Source: Terebella lapidaria (taxonomy: Eukaryota; Annelida; Polychaeta; Terebellida; Terebellidae). From it: a stretch of 64,000 bases of DNA. Positions within the stretch are counted from its first letter, which is position 1; each line of letters begins with the position of its first letter. This document shows, in pieces, positions 63,675-64,000 of the stretch. The position numbers were made by a program, and so were the translations under genes. The stretch spans positions 28,496,423-28,560,422 of the forward strand of contig OX424566.1 in assembly GCA_949152475.1 (NCBI GenBank), given 5' to 3'. Under the pieces are notes generated by a model. It saw nothing but the letters and a program-made list of their open reading frames with translations, was not told where the DNA came from and made no database searches.

Positions 63675-63721
63675 GTACGCTGCTATCAGTGAACATCCTA
63701 AGAAAATTTTGGAAGTTAATT

Positions 63722-64000
63722 AAGGCATTTCGGCAGAAATGCCTTTATGGTTTTAGCAGAATTTCTTTTTTTTTTTTTTTCTTCTTCCGCCACTTTTGGT
63801 TTCCGGACGATAACTTTAGATTGCCTTGATGGATCCTCGTCAAATTTTCACCACAAGTCAGAAATGATATGTGGAAGAACCCTATTCTTTTTGAGCCGGA
63901 TCCGAGGTCCGTGAGGTCCGTGAGGATGAAATCAAGGCTAATTTTGAGACAGTTTCCGGACGATAACTGGAAAAATATTTACGCAATAGTTGCAGAACTC
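63722..64000 (+). mobile_element. GGCATTTCGGC-family repeat, 5' end
   Basis: AAGGCATTTCGGCAGAAATG then CCTTTATGGTTTTAGCAG matches the starts at 57,219 and 23,922. The following GTCCGTGAGGTCCGTGAGG, shared with 25,660-25,690, shows that this copy is of the long subtype. It starts 47 nt after the exon C donor of domain 26 and runs off the window. Confidence 0.85.

Overview
The window is animal nuclear DNA: roughly 37-40% GC by eye, canonical GT-AG introns, one 438-codon intronless gene, and many animal-type repeats (CR1/L2-like retroposon, Copia element, pogo/Tigger, piggyBac-like and fold-back MITEs, and tandem repeats rich in GACCTTGA/TGACCT words). The mix suggests a marine invertebrate, possibly a mollusc. 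That placement is an inference and is uncertain.

Layout. 1-4.9 kb is repeat country: a 34-bp minisatellite, a 5'-truncated non-LTR retroposon, and a higher-order satellite with a 1.2-kb period. 5.39-6.71 kb (minus strand) holds an intronless type II membrane protein of the GT31 beta-1,3-galactosyltransferase fold that lacks the family's DDD metal site. From 8.37 kb to the right edge (plus strand) runs a single giant gene.

The giant gene is the main result. Joining exons by hand gives a signal peptide followed by 26 head-to-tail lipocalin domains of the retinol-binding-protein (RBP4) type. Twenty-five are complete and the 26th runs off the window. I place 102 exons (13,417 coding nt, about 4,470 codons), and every junction keeps one open frame. 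Each domain is normally four exons: A (start of domain), B (G-x-W strand), C (middle strands, one Cys) and D (TDY motif, DGxC, helix). Intron phases repeat as 0, 2, 1, 1, so the four-exon unit can duplicate without breaking the frame. Each domain keeps the six cysteines of RBP4. The sixth Cys of one domain and the first Cys of the next are both in exon A, so the duplication unit and the folding unit are out of register. Variations include three precise intron losses (domains 10, 21, 25), a His/Ser/Gly-rich insert of about 100 residues in domain 23, two extra mini-exons between domains 1 and 2, one GC-AG intron, and one domain lacking the fifth Cys.

The introns are full of mobile DNA. An apparently intact Copia element (identical 247-bp LTRs, 5-bp target duplication) sits inside a piggyBac-like MITE that landed 6 nt after a splice donor. 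A second LTR pair of about 734 bp flanks a short interior. A pogo/Tigger derivative lies 36 nt upstream of an exon. Three copies of one repeat family lie just after the exon C donor in domains 8, 22 and 26. One intron begins with about 28 tandem copies of its own exon end plus 5' splice site. I know of no described secreted protein with this many RBP-type lipocalin domains. A multivalent carrier of retinoids, carotenoids or other small lipids is the natural hypothesis, but no ligand can be read from the sequence.
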